The translations under genes and the position numbers were made by a program. Below are positions 20,190 to 30,600 of a DNA stretch of 44,107 nucleotides, one piece after another. Source of the stretch: Hondaea fermentalgiana (Eukaryota; Sar; Bigyra; Thraustochytrida; Thraustochytriidae); NCBI GenBank assembly GCA_014084085.1, contig NPFB01000006.1:207002-251108 (forward strand), given 5' to 3'. Below the pieces are notes generated by a model, which was given only the letters and a program-made list of their open reading frames with translations, had not been told where the DNA came from and made no database searches. Within the stretch, counting starts at the first letter, position 1. Every line of letters begins with the position of its first letter.

Positions 20190-22253
20190 TCATTCTTGCT
20201 CGGTTTTGACGCCTGCGCTCTCTTCGATGCGGGCAACGAGCTCGGCCTTTTTGCCAGTCTGCGAAAGACCAAGATCTTCAAGAATGAGCTTAAGAACTGG
20301 GATCGTGAGTTTGCTGAGCGTCCCTTTCTCGAGCTTGTCGCGCCAGTCCGCTGGAGGGCCGTCGGCGTCTCCATCCGCGGGAGCCTTTCTCGCGCGTTTT
20401 TTGGGTGGCCCGGCAGCAGCTTTGTTCGCGGCGGCCATTTTGCGTTTCCTCTCCTTTTCATTTTCCTTGTAGGCTTCCTCATCCTCGAGGCCACCATACG
20501 CTTCGTTGAACGCGGTTCCAAGCTTGCGCACAGACTTGCCAAGGTCCTCGTCGCGCAGTTTCGTCGTATCGTCCTCGTGTTCGTCCCAGTCAATTTCGCC
20601 TTCACCATCCAGCACGGCCCACTCCAACACTGTAAAGTGCTTGTCGATGGCGGGATTCTCAAATGGCTCAAAGCGACCCGTCTCTTCGTGGGCGGGAAGA
20701 CGCATCTTATTGATGAGCGCTTTCGCCTTTTCCACCATATCTGCATCTGCTGGTGCCTGCGGTGGCGCAGGTGCTTCGTTGTCTCCGTCGCCGGCCTTCT
20801 TGGCCCCGTTCGAACCACCTTCAAGCGAGCCAGACGAGAGCGCAGATGGCTTGAGATTGCGAATATCGTTGGCCCAGGGCAAGACGACGACGTCGAAGCC
20901 TGCTGGATCGACAAGCGTTTCGTCATCTTCGTTCACGCGCTCTGGCCGCGGCATGAATGCAAAGAGCTTGACAGGCTCAGAGCGACGGAGCACACCACTA
21001 CAAATCATAATGTATTTGCGACAAAGAAGGGAGTCGAGCAAAGCAGCAAAGAGCTTGGTAGATCCACGAATTGGCTTTTCTGTGGGGACAACAAAGTACG
21101 AAGAGCGCACAGAGTGCCAGGGTTTGAGTAAGTCACGATCTTTGAAACCCAGTAGAGTAAAGTGGTGCGCGGGTCCAAAGTCTTTGAGCATGACGAGTTC
21201 TTCGGGCACGACCTTGACGCGATTTTTCACACCATAAGGGAAGTATGCCAATATCTGGTCGGGCGTGAGAATGGTCAGTGTGTCCTTGCAAATGTATTTT
21301 GTGTCGGTGCGCAAGATTGAGTTTGTGCGAGCATCGATCTTTTCCTTGGTAGGAACGCTAGCACGCATGAAGAGGGGGTAAAGATCGACGCTGAATGATA
21401 CGTCGTTGCCGAGATCGATCTGCATCGGCGCAAGTCGTCGCTTGGGGAAATCCTTCTTTTTTACGAACTCGGCCATGTTGTCGCGCGCCTTTGCCGTAAC
21501 CCAAATAATGGGCTCTTCCTCTTGTTCGACCTCGAGATCCGTTTCGTTCTCAAGTTGTTGAGCAGCAAAGGCTTGGCGGAAAAAACGATTTTCGTCAAAT
21601 TCGCTGGAATCATGAACAAGAGGCCAGAGAAAAACCCGCTGACCCGCTTGGAAGAGGTCTTCCATACGTTTTTGCAGCTTGACCTTGGCGGCATCGCTGT
21701 CGAAAAAGGGATTATCGTTGTTGGTGAAGAGCCAGACTTTTTGGTCATCCTGCTTGGTGAATTTGGCCGTCGAAAAGGCAAAATTGCACAGCCACAGCGC
21801 GCGTTCGAGAGGACAGTCATCTGGCAGCGGCGCAGGGCCGCAGTGCGCCTCAGCGAACTTGGCGCACTCGGAACTGCTCGCCAGTAACCGAACCTCCTTG
21901 ATACGATCCACCACGATCCCACCCAGACTGTGTAGTGTATACACATTTTCAAAGCCGTTTTCATTCTTGGTATCCTTGGTGTTATAAAAAACAAGACCCA
22001 CTTGGCTACCTGAGGCCCCATCGGTCACGACGCGTCGCTTCAGCGTAAGAAAGGCCACGTCCATGGCGGCCTGAAACGGGGTGGCTCCGTCCTTATCCTT
22101 GACAAACATTTGCCGCGAGCAATCCACAACGATCATCAGCCCACTCTTGGACGAGTACCTTCTCGCTGCGCCGCCATTCTCGCGATCGTCAAGGCCGTCC
22201 TCGTCGACGACCTGCCCGAAGAGCTCGTCAAAGTCATCGACAAAGTCCGTCAT
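20190..22253 (-). CDS. KU70: Ku70, DNA double-strand-break end-binding protein
   Basis: Ku70 forms a ring with Ku80 that threads onto broken DNA ends and recruits the non-homologous end-joining machinery. The 687-residue protein has an acidic start and a von Willebrand-A-like domain (about 37-250: LMIVVDCSRQMF, QVGLVFYNTKD). The Ku core/beta-barrel follows (about 270-550), including FGPAHHFTLLGFKDRD-like and PTEKPIRGSTKLFAALL segments. A C-terminal SAP DNA-binding motif lies near 645-680 (LSKLTIPVLKLILEDLGL). It is longer than human Ku70 (609), mainly through linkers rich in Lys, Glu and Ala. The ATG at 22251-22253 precedes the acidic leader directly. No Ku80 is seen in this window. Confidence 0.95.
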   Translation of the reverse strand: MTDFVDDFDELFGQVVDEDGLDDRENGGAARRYSSKSGLMIVVDCSRQMFVKDKDGATPFQAAMDVAFLTLKRRVVTDGASGSQVGLVFYNTKDTKNENGFENVYTLHSLGGIVVDRIKEVRLLASSSECAKFAEAHCGPAPLPDDCPLERALWLCNFAFSTAKFTKQDDQKVWLFTNNDNPFFDSDAAKVKLQKRMEDLFQAGQRVFLWPLVHDSSEFDENRFFRQAFAAQQLENETDLEVEQEEEPIIWVTAKARDNMAEFVKKKDFPKRRLAPMQIDLGNDVSFSVDLYPLFMRASVPTKEKIDARTNSILRTDTKYICKDTLTILTPDQILAYFPYGVKNRVKVVPEELVMLKDFGPAHHFTLLGFKDRDLLKPWHSVRSSYFVVPTEKPIRGSTKLFAALLDSLLCRKYIMICSGVLRRSEPVKLFAFMPRPERVNEDDETLVDPAGFDVVVLPWANDIRNLKPSALSSGSLEGGSNGAKKAGDGDNEAPAPPQAPADADMVEKAKALINKMRLPAHEETGRFEPFENPAIDKHFTVLEWAVLDGEGEIDWDEHEDDTTKLRDEDLGKSVRKLGTAFNEAYGGLEDEEAYKENEKERKRKMAAANKAAAGPPKKRARKAPADGDADGPPADWRDKLEKGTLSKLTIPVLKLILEDLGLSQTGKKAELVARIEESAGVKTEQE

Positions 22254-22797
22254 GCTTTCTCTCTATGCAAGTGTGCTGGGGGCAATCAACGAGCTTGGAT
22301 TGCGGCGAGTCAAGCTCGCGTCGTGCTCGACACGATGAGATGAGCCACAATGAATCGCCCTTGCGCCCGCCCGTCCACGCGCGCGCGCGTAGCGGCCACC
22401 TCGCGTTCACGCTTTACTATGTTATAGTGCCGTGACCGCAACCCGCTTGTGATCGCAGCCGCAGCCGCGTTCCGCAGGTATACTATTCAAGTATGGTTGC
22501 CGATGATGCTCAGAACAGCGCATTCACGGCCAAGTCAAGTATCGTCTGAAGAACATGTGGGAATCCAGCAGATTGCGAGCAAGCAGCGCACAACATGATG
22601 ATGATGACTCCAACAAAAGATTAGCGGTGGCGATTGCCAATGATGATCGCGGCGCATCATGGAAGATTAGTCTGATTTGAGCTGAAGAAAAACGTGAAGC
22701 TAGCTAGCTGAGCGTAGAGAACAGGGCATGTCTATTTTTGTCGGTGGAAAGAAGAATGAGGCAAAGTAAAGCAAACTGGCTTTGACCGAGGATTCAA
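22254..22797 (-). promoter_or_regulatory. Ku70 upstream region and RlmN-like 3' region
   Basis: Both flanking genes read on the minus strand, so this about 540-base stretch carries the Ku70 promoter and the 3' end of the RlmN-like gene. A CG-rich patch (22370-22400) is followed by AT-richer sequence with scattered GATGATGA. I see no gene or structured RNA. Confidence 0.4.
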
Positions 22798-24312
22798 TCA
22801 CTGAACGCGTTCTTGCGTCTTGGAGGACGCAGACGAAGACGAAGTGGCGTAAAAGTATGTGGCGACGAGCGCCGAGGTGAGTACAAGGGCAGAAGCGATG
22901 GCCAGCGGCGTCTTGTGCTTTTGAATCCGCTGCGAAAGGGTGGCGCGACGCTCGTGCGCAGGCCGACGCTTCTTGTTGACATTGGCACCCGTGCGTCGGT
23001 CGTAGAGCTTATTGGCCTGACGCTCGCGCAAGAGGTCCTCGATATCAACAGCCTCGTCACGCGCCTGCTCGGAAACGCAAGCCAGCTGGCCACAGGCGCC
23101 GTTGACGTCCTGGCCCATCTCAACACGGACCGTGGTGAAAATGCCGTGGTCCTTTTGCAAAATGCGCTGAAATGTTTCCACATCGTCCGAAGTCGGCGGC
23201 TTGAACGTCTTGGCAAGACCCTCGGCATTGAAGATAGGGTTGTAAGGGATGAGGTTGAGCTTGACCTGATCTTTGAGCGGGCCAAGAAGGGCCGCGAGCT
23301 CGTGTGCAATGGCCGGCGTGTCGTTGACGCCGCTCAGCAGAATGTACTCGATCATGACGAATCCCTCGCGCTTCTCATCGCGCGCCGTACGCTTCCGGCG
23401 ACTGGCAGTGCCTGTCTCGAGGTGCTCTTGTACCGCTTCCATGATCTTGTCCAATGGGTAGGCCGAGGCGGTGGGAATGATTTGCTGACGAAGCTCCTGG
23501 TTTGGGGCGTGCAGCGAAAGCGCAAGAGATACGCCCGGCAGATCGCGCGCCAGAGTCTTCATACGGTTCACGACACCAACTGTGGACAGCGTGATCCGCG
23601 ACGGCGACATGGAAAAGCGCGCCGTGTTGGACATGGCCTGGCAAGCCGAGACCACGGCGTTGTAGTTGTTGAGCGGCTCGCCCATCCCCATGAGCACCAC
23701 ATTGGAAACCGTTCGCGGCTCGCGGGAGGACTTGAGGTAGCGGTTGGCGAGAATAAGCTGATCCTGAATCTCACCCGACGTCAAGTTCGCGCGCTCCCCC
23801 AGCGTTCCTGTCGCGCAAAAGGTGCACTTCATCTTGCAGCCTACCTGGCTCGAAACGCAAAGTGTTGTGCGCTTGTTGTGGCGAAGTACGACGGCCTCGA
23901 CCTGGTTGCCGTCCTCGAGTTCGATCAAGAGTTTCGAAGTCACAAAGTCGTCGCTCTCATGAATGTGGACGAGTTTGCATGCAAGAACATTCCAGTCGTC
24001 AAAGAGAGCGTGCAGGACTTTGGGCACGTTTGGTGCATCCCGCAGAGAAAACTCTTGCTCGACCTTGCATCGCTCCATGGCGAGCTTCATGGACCACTCT
24101 TCCTCGTCGTCCTTGGCCTCGCGCTGTTCGCGCCAGGCTTCCAGGACACGGAGCTGCCGGTTTTCATGCAAGAACGCAAGGTGCGCGATGTTTGCCGCAT
24201 GTTTCGCAGCCTTTTCCTCCTCGAAGAGGCCAGACTGGATGATGTGCTCTCGCACTGCGTCTTCGTCCAGCAGGCACTTGACCCGCTGTCTTCTGCGCTG
24301 CGCTGCCGCCAT
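22798..24312 (-). CDS. RlmN/Cfr-family radical-SAM RNA methyltransferase with C-terminal membrane anchor
   Basis: RlmN enzymes add a methyl group to C2 of an adenosine in 23S rRNA and certain tRNAs using two SAM molecules. The 504-residue protein has the radical-SAM cluster motif CKMKCTFC near residues 158-165. GMGEPLNNYN near 209 and SLHAPNQELR are also present, and the conserved Cys in NGACGQL near 405 forms the methyl-Cys intermediate. The catalytic core is therefore complete. Unlike bacterial RlmN (about 380-400), a basic linker and one strongly hydrophobic helix (about 467-488, LAIASALVLTSALVATYFYA) plus a short Ser-rich tail follow. This fits a tail-anchored protein. No N-terminal transit peptide is obvious. 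The ATG is at 24310-24312. Confidence 0.92.
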   Translation of the reverse strand: MAAAQRRRQRVKCLLDEDAVREHIIQSGLFEEEKAAKHAANIAHLAFLHENRQLRVLEAWREQREAKDDEEEWSMKLAMERCKVEQEFSLRDAPNVPKVLHALFDDWNVLACKLVHIHESDDFVTSKLLIELEDGNQVEAVVLRHNKRTTLCVSSQVGCKMKCTFCATGTLGERANLTSGEIQDQLILANRYLKSSREPRTVSNVVLMGMGEPLNNYNAVVSACQAMSNTARFSMSPSRITLSTVGVVNRMKTLARDLPGVSLALSLHAPNQELRQQIIPTASAYPLDKIMEAVQEHLETGTASRRKRTARDEKREGFVMIEYILLSGVNDTPAIAHELAALLGPLKDQVKLNLIPYNPIFNAEGLAKTFKPPTSDDVETFQRILQKDHGIFTTVRVEMGQDVNGACGQLACVSEQARDEAVDIEDLLRERQANKLYDRRTGANVNKKRRPAHERRATLSQRIQKHKTPLAIASALVLTSALVATYFYATSSSSASSKTQERVQ

Positions 24313-25505
24313 GGTGTTGTTGCTGTTCTTCCTGTTGCTGGTGTTGCTGGTGGTGGTGGTGGTGGATGGATGGATGAATGCCCTTTTCTCGCTCGCTCGG
24401 CGCTTGCTTTTTTATCTAGATTTGGTGTAGATGGACACTGCGCGCGCTTTCGCGCCGTCTATTGTCGTTTCTCCTGCGATTCGCGACCACGCGCGCACGC
24501 GCAACGGTGATTGCTTAAAAGTCACAGTCTCAAAAAGTTCTGCGGCACGACTGGCTCACGAGCGGCGAATGAATGAGTGAGTGAAACGGTTGGTTACATG
24601 AAACGTTTTCATAACTTAATTTGTTTCAGCGTGTTCGAAATAGGAGCTCAAGTGGTCAAGCTCCCGGGCCCAAACCTGGCAGCGCGCCATTGCGGCAAAA
24701 ATTTTGAGAGTTTGATCGAATCCAAGTCATTCTTCCGGATGCCGGAAGATCTCCAAGAAGTCCATGAATAAAAGTTCAAGAAGTCAGTGTCCGAGAGATC
24801 GATCGTCGCGAGCAGACGCCCTCTGAAATTGATGCGGAGTGCTCGCTTCGTTGCGTCGAAATTTCCACGCATTGCAACCACACTTTTCTCGCTTGATTTT
24901 ATTTGTGAGACAATCTTACCGTGCGCGGCATAGCTAAAAACGAACGAGGATGTTGCGAATCCTACGATATCTTTCACGAACTTGCATGCCTTTTCGTTTT
25001 CGCGACTCACCACGTGTCAACCGTCTCCTCATGATTAAATCTTCTCGCGTCCACGGTCGAGGCCGTCCAAGCATTGCACCCCATTCTTCTCCTTCCTGCC
25101 AATCCTGAGAGCGCGTCAGGTCAGGGCTGGCCAAATGACGACGCCTCACAGTCCGTCACTGCCACTGTCATCCAAACACGAGACAAGCTAACCTGCTCTT
25201 CGTCTTCTTCTCCACGTTCCCTCCTTCGCCCGCCCGCCCGCCCGCGCGCGCGCGCGCGTGCACGCACCTCGCCCCAATCCCGTGGGACGGGACTGCAGGC
25301 TAGCTAGACTGCTCACACAAAAACCAGCAGGTCGGTAAGGCCGCGCAACCCAAATTCCGAGCGGGGCGGGCGAGTCTAACAGCAAGCAGGCGCGGCATCT
25401 CTGAAAGGCAGCAGCAGAGAGGCAGCAGCAGAGAGGCAACAGCCTGACGCAAGGCCCACCCCGGCCGGTTCGGCGCGGAGCTCGCGAGGCTCGGGCGCGC
25501 TCGCG
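24313..25505. other. Long intergenic region, no firmly supported gene
   Basis: About 1.2 kb separate two divergently read genes. It starts with a GTT/GGT repeat (24317-24363), passes through an AT-richer middle, and ends in GC-rich sequence with CCCG and CG runs (25227-25262) and a 14-base direct repeat GGCAGCAGCAGAGA near 25409 and 25423. Minus-strand frames at 24648-25013 and 24934-25149 lack ATG starts but carry splice-like signals; see findings. A plus-strand frame from an ATG at 24598 (57 residues) is unremarkable. Confidence 0.4.
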
Positions 25506-27332
25506 ATGCGCAAGCACCTGCTGCCGGGGCGCGGGCGGCGGCGGTCCAGCCTGCTGAGCGCGGTGGGCCTCGGCGATCCGGCCCCGAGCAGCGGCGGCGA
25601 GGATGAGGACGAGGATGAGGACGAGGAGGGCCAAGGGCGCGGCCTCGCCGTGACCGAGGCCGAGGCGGGCCTCCTCGACGCGGCCGCGGGGGACCACGAG
25701 AAGAGGCGCGCGCTGCTGGCCGGCAAGGACTCCAGCATGGGCTCCGGCCTGGCCTGGCACCTCGCCAAGGTCGACGACCGCCAACGCAGCAGCGCCGCGC
25801 TCGAGGAGACCAAGGCGGAGCCCAACCGCGAACGAGCAGCATACCACCACCCCGCCGCCGCCAAGGCCACCACCTCGGCGGCCGAGGCGCAAGATCCCGA
25901 GGACTCGTGCAGCCAGCAGCTCCGCCATGACAGTGCAGAGACGCACGTTGAGGACGGCAAACACAGCCCGCCTGGCGCGAGAAATCTCGCACGAGATGTC
26001 GAGGAACATAGCAAGGAAAGTGAAACTCCTGTCGAGGCGACGGCGCCCGCGACAGACATCACCGCCAATGTGTCGGCAGCGATCCCCACGCCAGACACCG
26101 GAGGCGCGCCTGTCATGCCGGTTCGCCATCCCAGCGACCCCGGCAGCCTGGCGAGCGAAGACGTCGTACTCCAGAGCACAAGCGGGCAGTTCATCAAAGT
26201 AGACCTTGCGCTCTCAGCGCCCAAACCAGAGGTCTTGCAACTCCCAGAAGCAATGTGGGACGAGATGGTTGAAGTCGCCTCGTCTTGCTACGAAAAGTGC
26301 CTCGCTGCGGCCAAATCCGATAGTATTGAGCTTTTTGCGGAGTTGGCAGCCATGACGGGCTGCATGCCCCTGGCTGCCCGCAGCGATCCCGATGTCGCCT
26401 TCATGCAGCTGCTCAAGGACATCAAACGCGAGTCTGTGAGCGTCAACGAAGAACTCTTTGTCGGCGCATCCGCCTTTGACTCGCTCTATTCTGCGCTAGA
26501 ACTCCTCCTCATCGAGCACGACGCAGAGCTCCACGGAATTGGTCTTGAGCACAAGGTGCAGCGCCTGCTGCGCAGCTGCAGTCGTACAGTTTCTGGCTAT
26601 GATGCCTTTGAGATTGTGTCGGCGCTTTTTGGCCACACAGACGCCATGGTGACGCCTGCCATGATGGACAACAGCCCGATTCGCGTTCAATCCGACGTGC
26701 GCGACGGCCTCATCACCGTGTCCTCCACCAATGTGTTCAAGCTTTCGCAGCAGCTGCACGACGGCGGCTTGGCGACGGCTCTTGTGTTAAAGACTGAAAT
26801 TTCAGAACAAATCGAGGTCTCAACCTGGCAGACGGTGCGCTGGATGCGCATGAATCCTCTGGACCGCGCAGAAGAGTGCCTCAATCCTATTGCACTCTTT
26901 CGCGAACGCACCTTAGACGCACTCCTCAAAACACAGATCCGATCGCCATCGCCCAACTCTGCCGGCGCTGCCAGCTCGACCTCTTCGTCTTCCTCGCACG
27001 AGGGGTCGACTGCGTGGGAACATAACAAAAGAGTCCTGGAGGTCCTCTCTGAGGCGCGCTCCGCGCTTGACCTGGCAATCTCCCAGAGCACAAAGGCTAT
27101 TCGCGAATTGACGCATGCGGAGTATCTCCGCGGCCGCCAGGACGGCTTGGAATGCCGCACGCAGCGCATGTCTAGCGAGGAGAGCAGTGTCTTCTCGGCG
27201 GCAAATGATCCGTCCGGCAGGGCGCGATCACCCTCGCCAATTGCTGTTGTGGGCAATCTTGCTCAAGAAGCGGCTGGGCCCATCGCCAAGTTGCTTGGCG
27301 CGTCCGAAAGTGGGGGCTCGAAATCCCACTGA
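25506..27332 (+). CDS. Hypothetical protein, disordered N-terminus and helical core
   Basis: I do not recognise this 608-residue protein. It begins with a basic patch (MRKHLLPGRGRRR), then an acidic run of alternating Glu and Asp near 32-41. Low-complexity Ala/Glu/Pro sequence continues to about 230. A likely folded, mostly helical region spans about 245-480 (LPEAMWDEMVEVASSCYEKCL, FDSLYSALELLLIEHDAELHG, VSTWQTVRWMRMNPLDRAEECL). A Ser-rich linker and a helical end follow. No signal peptide or membrane helix is seen. It converges with the LRR-NEL gene. The ATG at 25506 is the first in frame after an Arg-rich leader. Gene reality is well supported by the folded-looking core; function is unknown. 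Confidence 0.75.
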   Translation: MRKHLLPGRGRRRSSLLSAVGLGDPAPSSGGEDEDEDEDEEGQGRGLAVTEAEAGLLDAAAGDHEKRRALLAGKDSSMGSGLAWHLAKVDDRQRSSAALEETKAEPNRERAAYHHPAAAKATTSAAEAQDPEDSCSQQLRHDSAETHVEDGKHSPPGARNLARDVEEHSKESETPVEATAPATDITANVSAAIPTPDTGGAPVMPVRHPSDPGSLASEDVVLQSTSGQFIKVDLALSAPKPEVLQLPEAMWDEMVEVASSCYEKCLAAAKSDSIELFAELAAMTGCMPLAARSDPDVAFMQLLKDIKRESVSVNEELFVGASAFDSLYSALELLLIEHDAELHGIGLEHKVQRLLRSCSRTVSGYDAFEIVSALFGHTDAMVTPAMMDNSPIRVQSDVRDGLITVSSTNVFKLSQQLHDGGLATALVLKTEISEQIEVSTWQTVRWMRMNPLDRAEECLNPIALFRERTLDALLKTQIRSPSPNSAGAASSTSSSSSHEGSTAWEHNKRVLEVLSEARSALDLAISQSTKAIRELTHAEYLRGRQDGLECRTQRMSSEESSVFSAANDPSGRARSPSPIAVVGNLAQEAAGPIAKLLGASESGGSKSH

Positions 27333-27605
27333 TCATTTTGCAAATAGTACAGTACTGCCATCCGGGACATTTACCATATCTTCTGAAACGAAAATCTTGC
27401 ACTATTATTTTTTCTTTTCAATACAGATCACGAAGCCTACGTCAAACCTTGGTAATGGTTGGTGGCACCTCCTTCCCTCTCTCTCTCTCTTCCTCTTTTC
27501 TCCCCCGCTTCCCCCCATCATCTCAGTTCTGCGCTCTAAGGCTGATGAACAAGATGTTATATACAATGTGACTAGGAGGCGGCCACCTCGAGCATGCCAA
27601 TCTGC
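27333..27605. other. Convergent 3' region with pyrimidine tract
   Basis: A 273-base convergent spacer. It contains a long C/T-rich run (about 27468-27518) and AT-rich flanks suited to 3' UTRs. No gene is seen. Confidence 0.45.
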
Positions 27606-30600
27606 TCACTTCTGTTCCGGAACAGAGCTGAGATCGTGAACAGCAACGCCGCGAGGAAGGGATTTGCAGCGTGATAAATGCTTCACCTGAGCAATCGTGA
27701 GCGGCGAGTTGTACAAGTCGAGTCCTGTCGGAACCCAGTGACGAAGCAAGTCTGCGAGACTCCATACGGGCCCACCACGTTGCACTCGTACCGGATCATC
27801 AAGGTTTGTGTTGCCAAAGACATCTGCCCAAGACATGGAAAATCGACGCGAATTCCGTGGCAAATCGGCATAAGTGAGCTTTTCTGCGGTCTCGTGACGA
27901 AGCTGGCGCTGCCACTCAGGCCAGGCGTCAAGCCAGATCTCGAACTCCGCCTCACCAATACTAAGCGCCTCAGTTCGGGCCGCGTCAATTTCCTCGCTGC
28001 TAATCTCAATAAATTTGGGAAAGAGCATGTCCAGTGCCGCCACGGGGAGGTCAAGATCTTCGCGCAAATCCACCTCAAAACGAAGGTAAACGCACACGTC
28101 ATCAACAATGTCAATGCTTGCAATCTTGCGCTGAACATGTTCATGCACGATTTCAAGACGCATGACACTGCGTCCGAGCGCTCGAATCGCTTCTCGATCA
28201 CCTCGCGCGTGCGCTAGCTTGGCGATTAGCGTGATCTGATTCAACGCCCAAATCGGTTTGTCCGCGCACGCGTCGACGCTGTCGCTAATGCGCGTAAGGA
28301 CCTCCTCGCGCGAGTATGCGTCCTCTTGCAAAAGGCCCAAAGCACTCACGACGCGTTTCGCGAGACCCTCTTGGAAGGCGGATCGCCTGAACTCTGCACT
28401 CCACCGCAACTTGGATAAAAAGGAGAGGAGCGTCCGTTCGTAAGACTCGGGCAAATGTCTCATGGGGTCAAAACGGTCGGTCGGTGGTATTTTGGCCGCT
28501 TCAAACCAAAACGAGAGGGCCTGCGATAGCGTGTCAAAATACTCGCCGAGATCAGTCGAAGATCTCCGACTAAATTCGAAGCGTACGATTCCCGTGCAAA
28601 AGTCGCGTAAGCGGGCCACTTCGTCGGGCGAGATGCCAGAACCCCCCAAGTAAAATACATGTGGGGGATCGTCGAGCGAGGAGAGTGATCGCGAGCCTAG
28701 CGTGGCGTACGGCCGCAGGCTTACCTGTTGCGGACTTACACTCCACTCGAGCAGTGATCTGGGCAGGGTTCGAATCGCAGCGCACTGCTCGAGATTTATG
28801 GAGCGGCGGACGATGAGATCCTCGGGCAGCTCCGACAACGCAGAGCAGCCACGAAGATTCAGAGTGTCGTCGACGGTGAGCTGCGCGGGCAGCTTTCGTA
28901 AAGATGTGCAGTTTTGCAATTCAAGGTTTCCCTCGACGTGCATGCCATCGGGAAGCTCGCAAAGGCGACGGCAGTTGCGCGCTTGCAAATAACCTCCAAG
29001 ACTCAGATCCGCCGGGATAAACTCAATGTCCGTGTCGTCGCAGCGCAAATTCGAGCCGATCTGCAAATTAGCTGGCAATGCCTCGATGCCAGAAGAGCTA
29101 AAGTTGGCCCAGCCCCCGACTTGAAGATTGTCTGGAAGCGACTTGAGCGCCACGCAGTAGTGAAGGTCCAGGTGTAGCTTGCAGCTAAAATTGTCAGGGA
29201 GACTCGCCAGCTGCACGCACTGGCGAAGCCCGATGGAGGATTCGACCTTGAGGTCTGCGGGCAGACACCGAAGCGAGGTGCTCTCTTTGAGAATGAGCTT
29301 GCTGCCAATCGATAGGCCGGGCGGCAGCGACTCGAGCGACTTGCAACCTTTGAGATCCAGCGAGCCGCGAAGATGAAGACCTTTTGGAATCTTTGTCAAC
29401 TTGATGCAGTCTCGGGCAGAAACGTCGTCACGCACAATGACGTCGTCGTCAATGTAGCGCAGGTTTCTGCAAAACGATACAAGGAGGCTTGCCCCGCAAA
29501 AGAGACGGCTCACAGACTCGAGCGAGGGAGACCTCGCGAGTTTTGCGTCTTCTTCAACACGCACATTCTCCACAAAGTGTACATCCGCTGCCTGCAGCCA
29601 GCCGTCCACTGAAACGTTACATAGTGAATCCAATGCACCCCTTGCAAGAACGTTACCCTTGTATCGAAGCGGAGGGATGGAGCGGATACCCTCAGGAAAG
29701 TCGATTGTGACATGTCCATTAAAGTCCAGAAACGTGAACCATATCTTGGAGAGCACCTCTTCGCCGAGCTTGTCCCCAAGCAAGTGTGGACATGAAAAGC
29801 ACATTTCGGAAAGGCTTTCGCACGAAGTAACCTCGATATCTCGCAGCACCTCATCGTCAATGTGTACATCTAGGTCGCTTAGAATTTTTCGGAGATCGTC
29901 GTCGATTTCACGTTGTGCGGGAGAGGCAAGTACTTCCGGCTCGGGATCAGGAACTGGTACGGGAAAGCTGCCACTTTCATATTCCTCGGACAAAGCCTCA
30001 CTGCGGTAGCTCGAGCGACTCCGTGTCATGGAACGATGCAGGGACGATCTGATGATGCCCACCATTTGCTGCGCAATCTTGTGCCCGGAAAGTCTCGGAC
30101 CCTGGAAACCAAGCCCATTCCGCGGTGAACGTTCCGTCCCTCCTTCACTATTCTCTTTGAGCTCCGAGTCACCACGTCTACTATGATGGGAACTCTCGTT
30201 GTCATCGTGGTTCTCGAGGAGTTCGTGGTCGTCATTGTCGCTTCTGTTTTTCTTGCCGTCTTGTCCATCGCGTTTTACGTTGCCCCCACCGAGTCCTCCT
30301 TCCTCATCATCATCTTCTTCTTCATCGTCGTCTTGGTCGGCTCCGTTTCTTTCGTCATCGCTTTCGTCTTCGTCTAAAGAGGAATAGTCTTTCATGCAGT
30401 CGTACTCTTTGCTACTTGCGGCCGTCCCGGGCAGTCTCGAGCACCTGCGCTCGAGCACGTGGCGCATGCCCTCCCTGAGCGCGCGCTCGTTCTCGTCATC
30501 GCAGGCATCGACCCATTTCCGAAGCACCCTGCGCACCTTGCTGCGTCCGGGCGCGCTCCGGACGCGGGGGCCGCCGCGGCTGGGCCTCGCGCCGCGCGCG

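Noticed and set aside
22813..24510. 565-codon plus-strand frame opposite the RlmN-like gene
   Set aside because: Antisense shadow of a gene with complete catalytic motifs.
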